From positions 1 to 32,152 of the forward strand of contig JAIBBQ010000060.1 in assembly GCA_019694595.1 (NCBI GenBank): 32,152 bases of DNA, in the 5' to 3' direction. How positions within the stretch are numbered: the stretch's first letter is position 1; each line of letters starts with the position of its first letter. Below the pieces are notes generated by a model that was not told the DNA's origin, made no database searches, and saw only the letters and a list, made by a program, of their open reading frames with translations. Shown in pieces: positions 25,251 to 31,692 of this stretch. Made by a program: the position numbers and the translations under genes. The DNA comes from Myxococcaceae bacterium. Lineage in GTDB: Bacteria; Myxococcota; Myxococcia; Myxococcales; Myxococcaceae.

Positions 25251-25256
25251 CCTCCT
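25251..25256 (-). promoter_or_regulatory. Consensus Shine-Dalgarno that fixes a TTG start
   Basis: The minus strand reads AGGAGG, six nucleotides before TTG at 25244-25242. It is the strongest ribosome binding site seen in the window and decides the start of the first VWA gene, compensating for the weak start codon. Confidence 0.8.
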
Positions 25257-25276
25257 GGAGAAGGCTACGAAACGCG

Positions 25277-25312
25277 AAGCCCCCCGTCAGCAAATCGCCG
25301 ACGGGGAGCCTT
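25277..25312 (-). terminator. Probable intrinsic terminator between the MYXO-CTERM gene and the VWA operon
   Basis: CCCCGTC (25282-25288) pairs with GACGGGG (25300-25306), extended inward by GC pairs around GATTT and outward by AAG/CTT pairs. On the minus strand it lies downstream of the 25343 stop and is followed by a short TTT rather than a long T-run. It separates the TSP3/MYXO-CTERM gene from the next operon on the same strand. Confidence 0.55.
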
Positions 25313-25330
25313 CTTGCTTCACCGGCCCGG

Positions 25331-25356
25331 AGACCCGCGCCTCTACGCGCGGGTCT
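25331..25356 (-). promoter_or_regulatory. Perfect 10-bp hairpin with the stop codon in its loop
   Basis: AGACCCGCGC (25331-25340) pairs without mismatch with GCGCGGGTCT (25347-25356). The TAG stop of the MYXO-CTERM gene lies in the 6-nt loop and the last codons form one arm. It may protect the mRNA 3' end or act with the terminator just downstream. Confidence 0.6.
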
Positions 25357-26662
25357 GCTTGCGGCGGCGCAGCAGCGAGAGCGCCGCCAGGCCGAGGCCC
25401 CAGAGCGGAGCGCCGAGGCCGGTGATGCTGCAGGCGCCGGAGTGACCCGAGCCGCTGCCGGTCCCCGCGTTGAGCGCCAGGGTGGAAGTCGACGAGTCGG
25501 CGTTCGGGTAGGTGCGGTCGGGGAAGACCAGCTTGCCGGACAGCTGGAGCTGGTACTCGCCGTCGACGTCCGCGGTGAAGCTCGGGACCTTGCCGTCGAC
25601 GTACGCGTACTCCCAGTGACGGCTGAGGCTGACGCCGCCCTTGGGGTTCTCGATGGCCGACGACGAGCCGTCCGGGCGCTTCACCACCGTCCACTGGTAC
25701 TCGATGGCGGTGTTGTTGCGGTTGGCGAACAGCGGGAGCCGGAACTTCTCACCCTTCTGCAGGGTGATGAAGCCGCCGCCGTGCACGCGGAACGGGCCGT
25801 TGGGGTCGAGGCAGTCTTCCTTGTTCGCCGGGTTCACCACCACGCAGTACTTGGGGTCGCAGAGATCGCCGAGGCCGTCGCCGTCGTCGTCGACCTGGTC
25901 GCGGTTCACCTTGCCCTGGCAGTTGTCGGCCTTGTTGAGCAGGCCGTCGTTGTCGATGTCGGCGTCGCAGAGGTCGCCCTGGCCGTCGTTGTCGGTGTCG
26001 GTCTGGTTGGTCGACGCGATCGACGGGCAGTTGTCGTAGTTGTCGCCGATGCCGTCTCCGTCCGTGTCCTTCTTGCAGACCGCGCCGGTGGGCATCACCT
26101 GGTCGGTGTTGGCGACGAGCGGGCAGTTGTCGACCGCGTCGGCCACGGTGTCGTTGTCGTCGTCACCGTCGCAGAGGTCGCCCGAGCCGTCGCTGTCGTT
26201 GTTCGCCTGGTCCTTGTTGGGGACGAGCGGGCAGTTGTCGGCCGCGTTGGCGATGCCGTCGCCGTCGGCGTCGTCGTCGCAGAGGTCGCCCTTGCCGTCG
26301 CCGTCGCTGTCGAGCTGCGACATGTTCGCCGCGCCCGCGCAGTTGTCGCACTGGTCGCCCACGCCGTCGGAGTCGCCGTCGAGCTGGTCGCGGTTGGACA
26401 CGAACGGGCAGTTGTCCTTGTCGTCGCTCTTGCCGTCGCCGTCGGCGTCATCGGTGTACGCCAGCGTCTTGCCGTCGTCGGTGTAGGCCACCCACACCGA
26501 GCAGCCGCAGCCGCACCCGCAGCCGCCGCCCTCTTCCTTCGGGGTGCCGCACTGCGAGCCCAGGCACTCCGGGTTCTGTCCATTGCCCAGCTGCGCGAAG
26601 GCCGGCGCCGCGGCCAGCGCTGCAGCAACCAGCATCAACCGCGAGGTTCGCATCAAGGTCAT
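25343..26662 (-). CDS. TSP3-repeat surface protein with MYXO-CTERM-like anchor
   Basis: The 439-residue protein has a signal peptide (RLMLVAAALAAAPAFA) and a Cys/Gly stretch (GGGCGCGCGCS, 47-55). A thrombospondin type 3 array spans about 72-269, with Asp-rich calcium loops and Cys at TSP3 spacing, for example DADGDGKSDDKDNCP and DTDGDGIGDNYDNCP. A beta-sandwich (about 290-398) of PKD/Ig character follows. The C-terminus has the layout of MYXO-CTERM sorting signals: a Gly/Ser linker, C411 in GACS, a hydrophobic helix (about 416-431) and RRRK. In Myxococcus such tails are processed for display on the cell surface. ATG 26662 is chosen for the GGAGAGAG upstream. Confidence 0.88.
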   Translation of the reverse strand: MTLMRTSRLMLVAAALAAAPAFAQLGNGQNPECLGSQCGTPKEEGGGCGCGCGCSVWVAYTDDGKTLAYTDDADGDGKSDDKDNCPFVSNRDQLDGDSDGVGDQCDNCAGAANMSQLDSDGDGKGDLCDDDADGDGIANAADNCPLVPNKDQANNDSDGSGDLCDGDDDNDTVADAVDNCPLVANTDQVMPTGAVCKKDTDGDGIGDNYDNCPSIASTNQTDTDNDGQGDLCDADIDNDGLLNKADNCQGKVNRDQVDDDGDGLGDLCDPKYCVVVNPANKEDCLDPNGPFRVHGGGFITLQKGEKFRLPLFANRNNTAIEYQWTVVKRPDGSSSAIENPKGGVSLSRHWEYAYVDGKVPSFTADVDGEYQLQLSGKLVFPDRTYPNADSSTSTLALNAGTGSGSGHSGACSITGLGAPLWGLGLAALSLLRRRKQTRA

Positions 26663-26726
26663 TGGTCTCTCTCCGAAGGAAGGCTGCACTGGACCCATTA
26701 GCAACCTCCGATCCACTGGCCTGCCG

Positions 26727-26766
26727 TGAAAACTGCCCTGTTGACGACCACTTGAAAACCGACCCC
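26727..26766. repeat. Short TGAAAAC direct repeats, possible IS21-type end relic
   Basis: TGAAAACTGCCC (26727-26738) recurs as TGAAAACCGACCCC (26753-26766), 26 bp apart, in an AT-richer patch. Similar spaced repeats occur near the ends of IS21-family elements, but no transposase or second end is present, so the origin is uncertain. The rest of the 162-bp gap 26663-26824 holds another direct repeat, CCCAGCTGTGGGG (26772-26784) and CCCAGGCTGTGGGG (26803-26816), and no gene. Confidence 0.35.
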
Positions 26767-26824
26767 GCTGGCCCAGCTGTGGGGTGTGGAGTGGATCCCA
26801 CGCCCAGGCTGTGGGGCGGACCCC

Positions 26825-28393
26825 TCAGGAGCCCAGGACGAAGTCGTCCGGGGTGACCTGGATGATGCCCTTCGGCTTCTTCTTGTTGGGCGGGGTGAAC
26901 TGGATCTGCTGGAGGAACAAGGTGCCGATGCCGGTGCCGCGGGGGTCGTTCTCCCGGCCCACCTGGAAGTACAGGTAGAGGTCGTTGGTGCCCTTGGGAA
27001 TGTCGGGGTACGGCGGGTTCGGCCGGCGCAGCGTGGGCACCAGGCTCAGGTTGTAGGCGGTGATGTCGTAGCAGGCGCGCCCGTCGGCGAGCGGCGGCGC
27101 GTCCTTGATGAAGTACCCGTAGCCGCGGTCGGCCTGGTACGCGAGGTCGGCGGACTGGGTGTCGGTGTGCTCGAGCACCTCGTCGGCGTTGGTGCGGCCG
27201 TCGCGGTCGTCGTCGTTCAGGTCCTCGGGCAGGAGCGGGTTGGTGCCGCCGAGGAGCTCGACGAGGTCGGGCAAGCCGTCGCCGTCGGTGTCGGAGATGC
27301 AGGCGTCGGTGCCCAGCACCCGCTCCTCGCAGTCGTTCAGGCGGTCGCCGTCGGTGTCCAGGGTGGGGTTGCAGCCCTGGATGGTGTTGAGCGTGAGCGG
27401 GTCCAGCCCCATGCGCCGCTCGAGGCCGTCGCCCAGGGAGTCGTCGTCGGTGTCGTACTTCACCGGGTCGGTGCCCTGCTCCTTCTCGACGTCGTCGGGA
27501 AGCCCGTCGCCGTCGGAGTCGACCAGCAGCGCGCCGTGGCGGGAGATGGCGTTGCGGTTGAAGGCGATGAGGCGCTTCAAGATGAGCGAGCGCTGGAGCG
27601 AGGCGTAGTTGAGCGCGTTCATCGCCATCTTCACGCCGTCGGGCGTGGTCTCCACGAGCTCGGTGCCGCCGGAGCGGGCGATGGCGGCGGCCTGGAAGCG
27701 GGCGGTGACGTCGGCGGTGGTGCGCACGTAGACCGGCTGCACCGAGACTTCGCCGGCGTTGTACTGGGTGGCGAGCGCCTTCAGCGCCTCGGTCTCGCGC
27801 GAGAGCTCGCAGCTGGTGCACTCGGCGGGGCTGGCCGCCATCTGGCACTTGGGGTCGATGTTGGCGTTGAACGACGGGTTGTTGCAGGAGTCGTCGGCGT
27901 TGGCGATGACCACCACCACGAGGTAGCGGGTGCGGGCGACCTGGCCGCGGCAGCCGGTCTGCATGTCGCCGGACACCAGGCTCTTGGCGAGGCGCAGGGC
28001 CGAGCGCACCGAGATGGGGCCCGCTTCCTGGTAGCTCGAGTACTTGGCGAGCGCGGTGGTGAGCGTGGTGCCGTCGGAGAACTGGCCTTGGAGGCCGGTG
28101 GCGACGGAGTGGTAGGCGATGAAGCCGAAGCTGGTGGAGCTGCCGGTGAAGCGGGCGCTCACCGCGGTGAGTGCGTCGGCGAGCTGGCCGACGACCAGGC
28201 GGTCGATGCCGGCCCCGCCCTGCACGGCGAAGAGCACCTTCACCGGGAACTGGTCGCCCGCGGCGAGCGGGACGCAGGCGCGGCCGGTGATCTCGGCGCG
28301 GTCCGGTCCTTCGACGCCTCCGGCGCCGGCGGCATAGAGCCCGGCGTCGGTGCAGGACACCACGGCGAGCACGATGGGGATCAGCCGCTTCAA
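26825..28393 (-). CDS. VWA-TSP3 surface lipoprotein with degenerate MIDAS (third paralogue)
   Basis: The 522-residue protein has a compact lipoprotein signal (MKRLIPIVLAVVSC, C14). The VWA-like domain aligns with its paralogues (FPVKVLF versus FPVKVLF), but the metal-binding DxSxS reads Q58-G-G-A-G and the later TDG/SDG is replaced by IANADDS, so it should not bind metal in the usual way. It keeps DxDxDG calcium loops from about 292 on (DSDGDGLPD, DTDDDSLGD, DTDGDGLPD) and the shared box DGRACYDITAYNLSLV (437-452), ending VTPDDFVLG. TTG 28393 is chosen because it starts the signal exactly; GTG 28459, overlapping the previous stop, would add 22 unlikely residues. No clear ribosome site is seen. 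Confidence 0.82.
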   Translation of the reverse strand: MKRLIPIVLAVVSCTDAGLYAAGAGGVEGPDRAEITGRACVPLAAGDQFPVKVLFAVQGGAGIDRLVVGQLADALTAVSARFTGSSTSFGFIAYHSVATGLQGQFSDGTTLTTALAKYSSYQEAGPISVRSALRLAKSLVSGDMQTGCRGQVARTRYLVVVVIANADDSCNNPSFNANIDPKCQMAASPAECTSCELSRETEALKALATQYNAGEVSVQPVYVRTTADVTARFQAAAIARSGGTELVETTPDGVKMAMNALNYASLQRSLILKRLIAFNRNAISRHGALLVDSDGDGLPDDVEKEQGTDPVKYDTDDDSLGDGLERRMGLDPLTLNTIQGCNPTLDTDGDRLNDCEERVLGTDACISDTDGDGLPDLVELLGGTNPLLPEDLNDDDRDGRTNADEVLEHTDTQSADLAYQADRGYGYFIKDAPPLADGRACYDITAYNLSLVPTLRRPNPPYPDIPKGTNDLYLYFQVGRENDPRGTGIGTLFLQQIQFTPPNKKKPKGIIQVTPDDFVLGS

Positions 28394-28407
28394 GCGGCGC
28401 GCATCAT
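28390..28407 (-). other. Possible 5-codon leader ORF overlapping the TTG start
   Basis: ATG ATG CGC GCC GCT TGA (MMRAA) ends with TGA sharing two bases with the TTG start at 28393. A TATGAT at 28408-28403 resembles a -10 box but has no matching -35. If translated, the leader could deliver ribosomes to the TTG start; this may be coincidence. Confidence 0.2.
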
Positions 28408-28455
28408 ATGCCCAGGCGGCGGCGCACGGGCGAACGTCGCGTAGCAGGCGGGGGG

Positions 28456-28773
28456 TCACCCCGGCCGGCCCGGGAGGGTGCCGGGCTCGAGCGCGGCGCC
28501 CCGGGCGTAGCGGGCGGCCGCGTCGACGAGCGCGGCGACGTCGTGCTTGGCGTGGAGCCAGGTGCGCTCGAAGGTGGGCCGGCCTTCGGCTTTGAGCTTG
28601 GCGTTGCAGGGAGTGTCGCAGCCGCCGAGGCAGCGGACGGGCTCGAGCTTGAAGAGCGGCTTGAGGCCGCGCTCGCGCCGTTCCTTCTTGAGGCGCTTGA
28701 AGAAGCGCTCGCCGGACAGGCGGTCATCGTCGCCGAAGCAGGAGACGCAGACCTTGAGCACGGGGCGCTTCAC
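28456..28773 (-). CDS. DUF1636-like Cys-rich metal-binding protein
   Basis: The 105-residue cytoplasmic protein has two Cys pairs: C9-x2-C12 (VCVSC) and C48-x3-C52-x3-C56 (RCLGGCDTPC), followed by NAKLKAEGRPTFERTWL and a short helix with LVDAAARYA. This matches the DUF1636 pattern of small ferredoxin-like proteins that are thought to bind metal, often near cobalt or corrinoid genes. No such neighbours are here. The start is GTG 28773, with no clear ribosome site. The stop overlaps an alternative GTG start of the VWA gene. Confidence 0.72.
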   Translation of the reverse strand: MKRPVLKVCVSCFGDDDRLSGERFFKRLKKERRERGLKPLFKLEPVRCLGGCDTPCNAKLKAEGRPTFERTWLHAKHDVAALVDAAARYARGAALEPGTLPGRPG

Positions 28774-28831
28774 GGGGGAGGGCTTAGCGGAGGGGACCGG
28801 GGGGCGCGAGCCCGGGCCGGCAGGGGGCGAA

Positions 28832-28859
28832 GTGGGGCCACGGTGAGTTGGGGCCCCAC
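28832..28859 (-). terminator. Strong GC hairpin just after the peroxidase-like gene
   Basis: GTGGGGCC (28832-28839) pairs with GGCCCCAC (28852-28859) around a 12-nt loop. It begins 4 nt beyond the stop of the upstream gene on the minus strand. A T-run is lacking, so it may stop transcription weakly or only protect the 3' end. Confidence 0.4.
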
Positions 28860-28863
28860 CTCG

Positions 28864-31095
28864 CTACAGGCACATCACGAACGCCAACACATCCGCCTGC
28901 TCCTGCGGCGTGAGCCCATCCGCCCTCCCATGCTTCGGCGCATACGCCATCACCGCCCGCGCCAGCGGGAACCTGTCGCTCACCTTCACGGCCCCATCCT
29001 CCCGCACGCTCAACCCCGCCAGCCCCGTGGTGAGCATCGGAAACACATCCCACGCCCCGAGGAGCGACGGCGGCGCGAACCCGGAGAAATGAGGATCCTG
29101 CTGCTTCTCCCTCAGCGGAAACAGATGCGGCGTCCCCACATCGATGAACCTCCCCCTCGTCTCTCCCTTGGCATCGGTGGTGAACCCCGGCCACGGGTGA
29201 CACTCCCCGCACTGCGCCTTCCCTCCGAAGAGCGCCGCGCCGGCGCGGGGGTGCCCTTCCTGCCCGTTGGGCAGGGTGAGCGTCTCCGGCAGCCCCGCGC
29301 TCAGGAACGGGTTGGGGAGCGTGAGCACCCCTGCGCTGTACGTGGTGAGCGCGTCGATCTCCGCCTCGGTGGGGTCCGGGTTGTGGAACCGGTTCCTCCC
29401 TCCGACGACCTTCGCGGTCTCCGCCAGGCTGCGGGTCGACGCGGGCGTGAAGTACGGCGGGCTGTCCCGCGTGCCGCGCACGGTGGGCACGCGGTAGACG
29501 CGCAGCGGCTGCGTCTTCTCGAACATGATGCCGCCGGTGTGGCCGGCCGGGTGGCACGCGTCGCAGCTCATCGCGGTGCGGCCGAGGTCGGCGAAGTAGA
29601 GGACTTCCCCGAGCCGGCGCGTGGGCTGGGTGAGCATCGGAGCGAGCGGCCACTGGGTGACCAGGGCGGCCTTCTTCTTCGCGGCGCCGCGCACGTCGAC
29701 CACCGCGACGGTGCCGGTGAAGCGGTCGAGCACGGTGAGCCGCTCGCCGAAGAGCCACAGCGCGGCGGGCCCGGAGTGGAGCGAGAGGCCGGCGCGGCCC
29801 TTCTCCCCGAAGTCCGCCTCGGGGCGGATGCGCGGGAAGTCCGCGGGAGGCGGAATCGCGAGTTCCTGCAGCAGCGCCTGCGACGGGTCGGCGGACAGGA
29901 GCTTCTTGAGGTCGAGCACCCTCACCAGCCCCAGCGAGACGTCGGCGGCGTAGACGAGCCCCTTCGCCTCGTCGACGGCGAGCGCCTGGGTGACGCCGGC
30001 GCCGAAGCCCAGGTGGTGGCGCACCTCGAGCGGCCCCAGCGCGGCGACGGTGACGCCGCCGTTCATGCTCACTTCCATGCGCAGGGCGTTGGGGCCCACG
30101 TTGGGGCCGATGGTGGCCAGCAGCGCGCGGCCGGCCTTGGGCGCGACGGCGATGGCGCGCACGCCGCTGCCGTTCATCACCTGGGCGGAGAAGGCCGCGG
30201 TGCCGCCGCCGAAGATGGGCGTGCCCGGCCCGGGCTCCGCGGAGCCGTGCACCAGGCCGTCGGCGAGCGCCAGCGTCTCCAGCTCGCCGGTCTGCATCGA
30301 GCCCACCAGCAGCGCGTCGCCCGCCACCGCGAGGGCCTGGGGGTTGGGCGCCACGGGGGTGCGCCACCGTTCCTTCCCCGAGGACAGATCGATGGCGCTC
30401 ACCGAGTCGCGCGCCTGCTCCGCGAGGTAGGCGACGCCCTGGTGCACCACGAGCGCGCTGGCCGACGCGGGGGCGGCGAGCGTGCGGCCTGCGCCGCCGT
30501 CGAGCGGCAGCACCCGCAGCTCCGGCGCGAAGCGGTGGGCGACCACCAGCTGCGGCCCCGCGTCCGACGGCCAGACGGCGAGCGCCACCGGCCCGTCGCC
30601 CACCGGGAAGCGGCGCACGCCGCCGTCGCGCAGGTCGAGGCCCAGCACCGCGTCCTCGCCCTGGGAGGTGGTGAACACCTCGTTCCCCGAAGGAGCACCG
30701 GCGAGGCCCGCGGGGGTCACGAAGCCGACGTCGTCGACCACCTGCAGCCGCACGCCCCCGTCGTCGTCGGACAGCCGCAGGGTCCGCGCGCCTTCGCCCG
30801 ACGGCGACGGCGGCACCGGGAGCCCCGCGGGAATGCGGGCCAGCGCGTGCTCCTCGTCGAGCACCTCGAGCGTCAGGGGCTCGCCGTCGAGCGTGAGGGT
30901 CAGCCCGGGCCGCAGCGCCTCGCCGGTGAGCCACACCCAGCTCGCGGTCTGGTTGCTGACCGCCCGCGGGCCGACGTCGAGCAGCCGGGGCCCGCCCGGG
31001 CGCGCCGCGGCAGCCCCGGCATCGGGCGGGGCCGACGGCGGCCTGGGGCAGGCGGTGAGCGCAAGGAAGAGGACGAGGACCCAGGGGGAGCGCAC
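28864..31095 (-). CDS. IPT/TIG - beta-propeller - di-haem peroxidase (MauG/CCP-like) lipoprotein
   Basis: The 743-residue protein has a lipoprotein signal (WVLVLFLALTAC). After a Pro/Ala tether, an IPT/TIG beta-sandwich lies at about 45-103. A YVTN/YncE-like propeller spans about 145-490 (for example GDGPVALAVWPSD and VLDRFTGTVAVVDV). The C-terminal third is a di-haem cytochrome c peroxidase/MauG-like domain with two CxxCH haem c motifs, C511-D-A-C514-H515 and C629-G-E-C632-H633. It probably acts outside the cytoplasm, using haem to oxidise a partner or peroxide. GTG 31095 is chosen because it begins the signal; TTG 31116 is an upstream alternative. The substrate is unknown. Confidence 0.86.
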   Translation of the reverse strand: MRSPWVLVLFLALTACPRPPSAPPDAGAAAARPGGPRLLDVGPRAVSNQTASWVWLTGEALRPGLTLTLDGEPLTLEVLDEEHALARIPAGLPVPPSPSGEGARTLRLSDDDGGVRLQVVDDVGFVTPAGLAGAPSGNEVFTTSQGEDAVLGLDLRDGGVRRFPVGDGPVALAVWPSDAGPQLVVAHRFAPELRVLPLDGGAGRTLAAPASASALVVHQGVAYLAEQARDSVSAIDLSSGKERWRTPVAPNPQALAVAGDALLVGSMQTGELETLALADGLVHGSAEPGPGTPIFGGGTAAFSAQVMNGSGVRAIAVAPKAGRALLATIGPNVGPNALRMEVSMNGGVTVAALGPLEVRHHLGFGAGVTQALAVDEAKGLVYAADVSLGLVRVLDLKKLLSADPSQALLQELAIPPPADFPRIRPEADFGEKGRAGLSLHSGPAALWLFGERLTVLDRFTGTVAVVDVRGAAKKKAALVTQWPLAPMLTQPTRRLGEVLYFADLGRTAMSCDACHPAGHTGGIMFEKTQPLRVYRVPTVRGTRDSPPYFTPASTRSLAETAKVVGGRNRFHNPDPTEAEIDALTTYSAGVLTLPNPFLSAGLPETLTLPNGQEGHPRAGAALFGGKAQCGECHPWPGFTTDAKGETRGRFIDVGTPHLFPLREKQQDPHFSGFAPPSLLGAWDVFPMLTTGLAGLSVREDGAVKVSDRFPLARAVMAYAPKHGRADGLTPQEQADVLAFVMCL

Positions 31096-31311
31096 GGCCG
31101 GGCTCGTACCAAACAACCGCCGCGAAGCCTTCGGGTGATTCCTCGGACCGGGCGCGCCCCGGGGAGAGGAACGTTCGGGCCCGGGCGCTTGTCAGGCTCT
31201 GGGATGCTGCCCAAGCGCACACACGCCCGGGTCAGGTGCGACCGCGACCGACACGTGGGCTGTTCAACTTCCGCGACCCGGCCGGGATTCGTCGCTACAC
31301 TTCGCCGCCGT
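31096..31311. other. Divergent intergenic region, promoters not resolved
   Basis: These 216 bp separate the di-haem gene from the divergent small exported protein gene and should hold both promoters. A GC-rich inverted repeat, CCGGG-CGCGC-CCCGG, lies around 31148-31162. TACACT at 31296-31301 resembles a -10 box for the plus-strand gene but has no -35 at the right distance. No gene was found here. Confidence 0.4.
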
Positions 31312-31668
31312 ATGGCTCCGCGCCTCCGCGTGCTGTGTGTGGTGATCCTCGCCTTCGCCTTGCCCGCGGTCGCCGGGCCCAAGAAGAAGGGGGCTCCGGC
31401 GGCAGCGCCCGCCGCGGCGCCGAGCACCAAGAAGGCGCCCACCTTGAACCTGAAGAGCCCCGCCCCCGAAGCTGCCCCGGCCGAAGCCGCGGCGCCGTCG
31501 GTGCGCGGGCCGACCCGCATCGACTTCGACGACCGGCTCATCCAGGGCCAGACGAACAAGTCGGGCGCGGTGTACCTGTACGACCGCAAGGAGCTGAAGG
31601 TGCGGTCGATGATCAAGAAGCGCGAGAGCTTTCGGGACGAGATTGTCGGCTCGGTGTACGACGGGTAG
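31312..31668 (+). CDS. Small exported protein upstream of an FHA gene
   Basis: The 118-residue protein has a signal peptide (VLCVVILAFALPAVAG) and an Ala/Pro/Lys-rich linker. A conserved-looking C-terminal block (RIDFDDRLIQGQTNKSGAVY, then LYDRKELKVRSMIKKRESFR) follows. It has no membrane anchor after cleavage. It lies 24 nt before the FHA gene and is likely co-transcribed. In myxobacteria a small exported gene next to an FHA gene occurs in Glt/Nfs-type envelope machinery; that link is inferred only from arrangement. No ribosome site is clear. Confidence 0.65.
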   Translation: MAPRLRVLCVVILAFALPAVAGPKKKGAPAAAPAAAPSTKKAPTLNLKSPAPEAAPAEAAAPSVRGPTRIDFDDRLIQGQTNKSGAVYLYDRKELKVRSMIKKRESFRDEIVGSVYDG

Positions 31669-31692
31669 TCCCCGTTCGAGGACGAACCAAGC

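Noticed and set aside
22000-26500. Tandem nucleotide repeats rich in CGTCGCCGTC
   Set aside because: They are the coding trace of the Asp/Gly-rich TSP3 loops on the minus strand, not a separate DNA repeat or CRISPR array.
28457-28459. GTG 28459 as start of the third VWA gene
   Set aside because: It would put 22 residues before the signal and give a poor lipoprotein n-region; TTG 28393 starts the signal cleanly, although the GTGA overlap keeps this option open.
28408-31668. Plus-strand open frame of over 1000 codons
   Set aside because: Only its last 119 codons, from ATG 31312, look real; the rest is antisense to the di-haem and DUF1636 genes.
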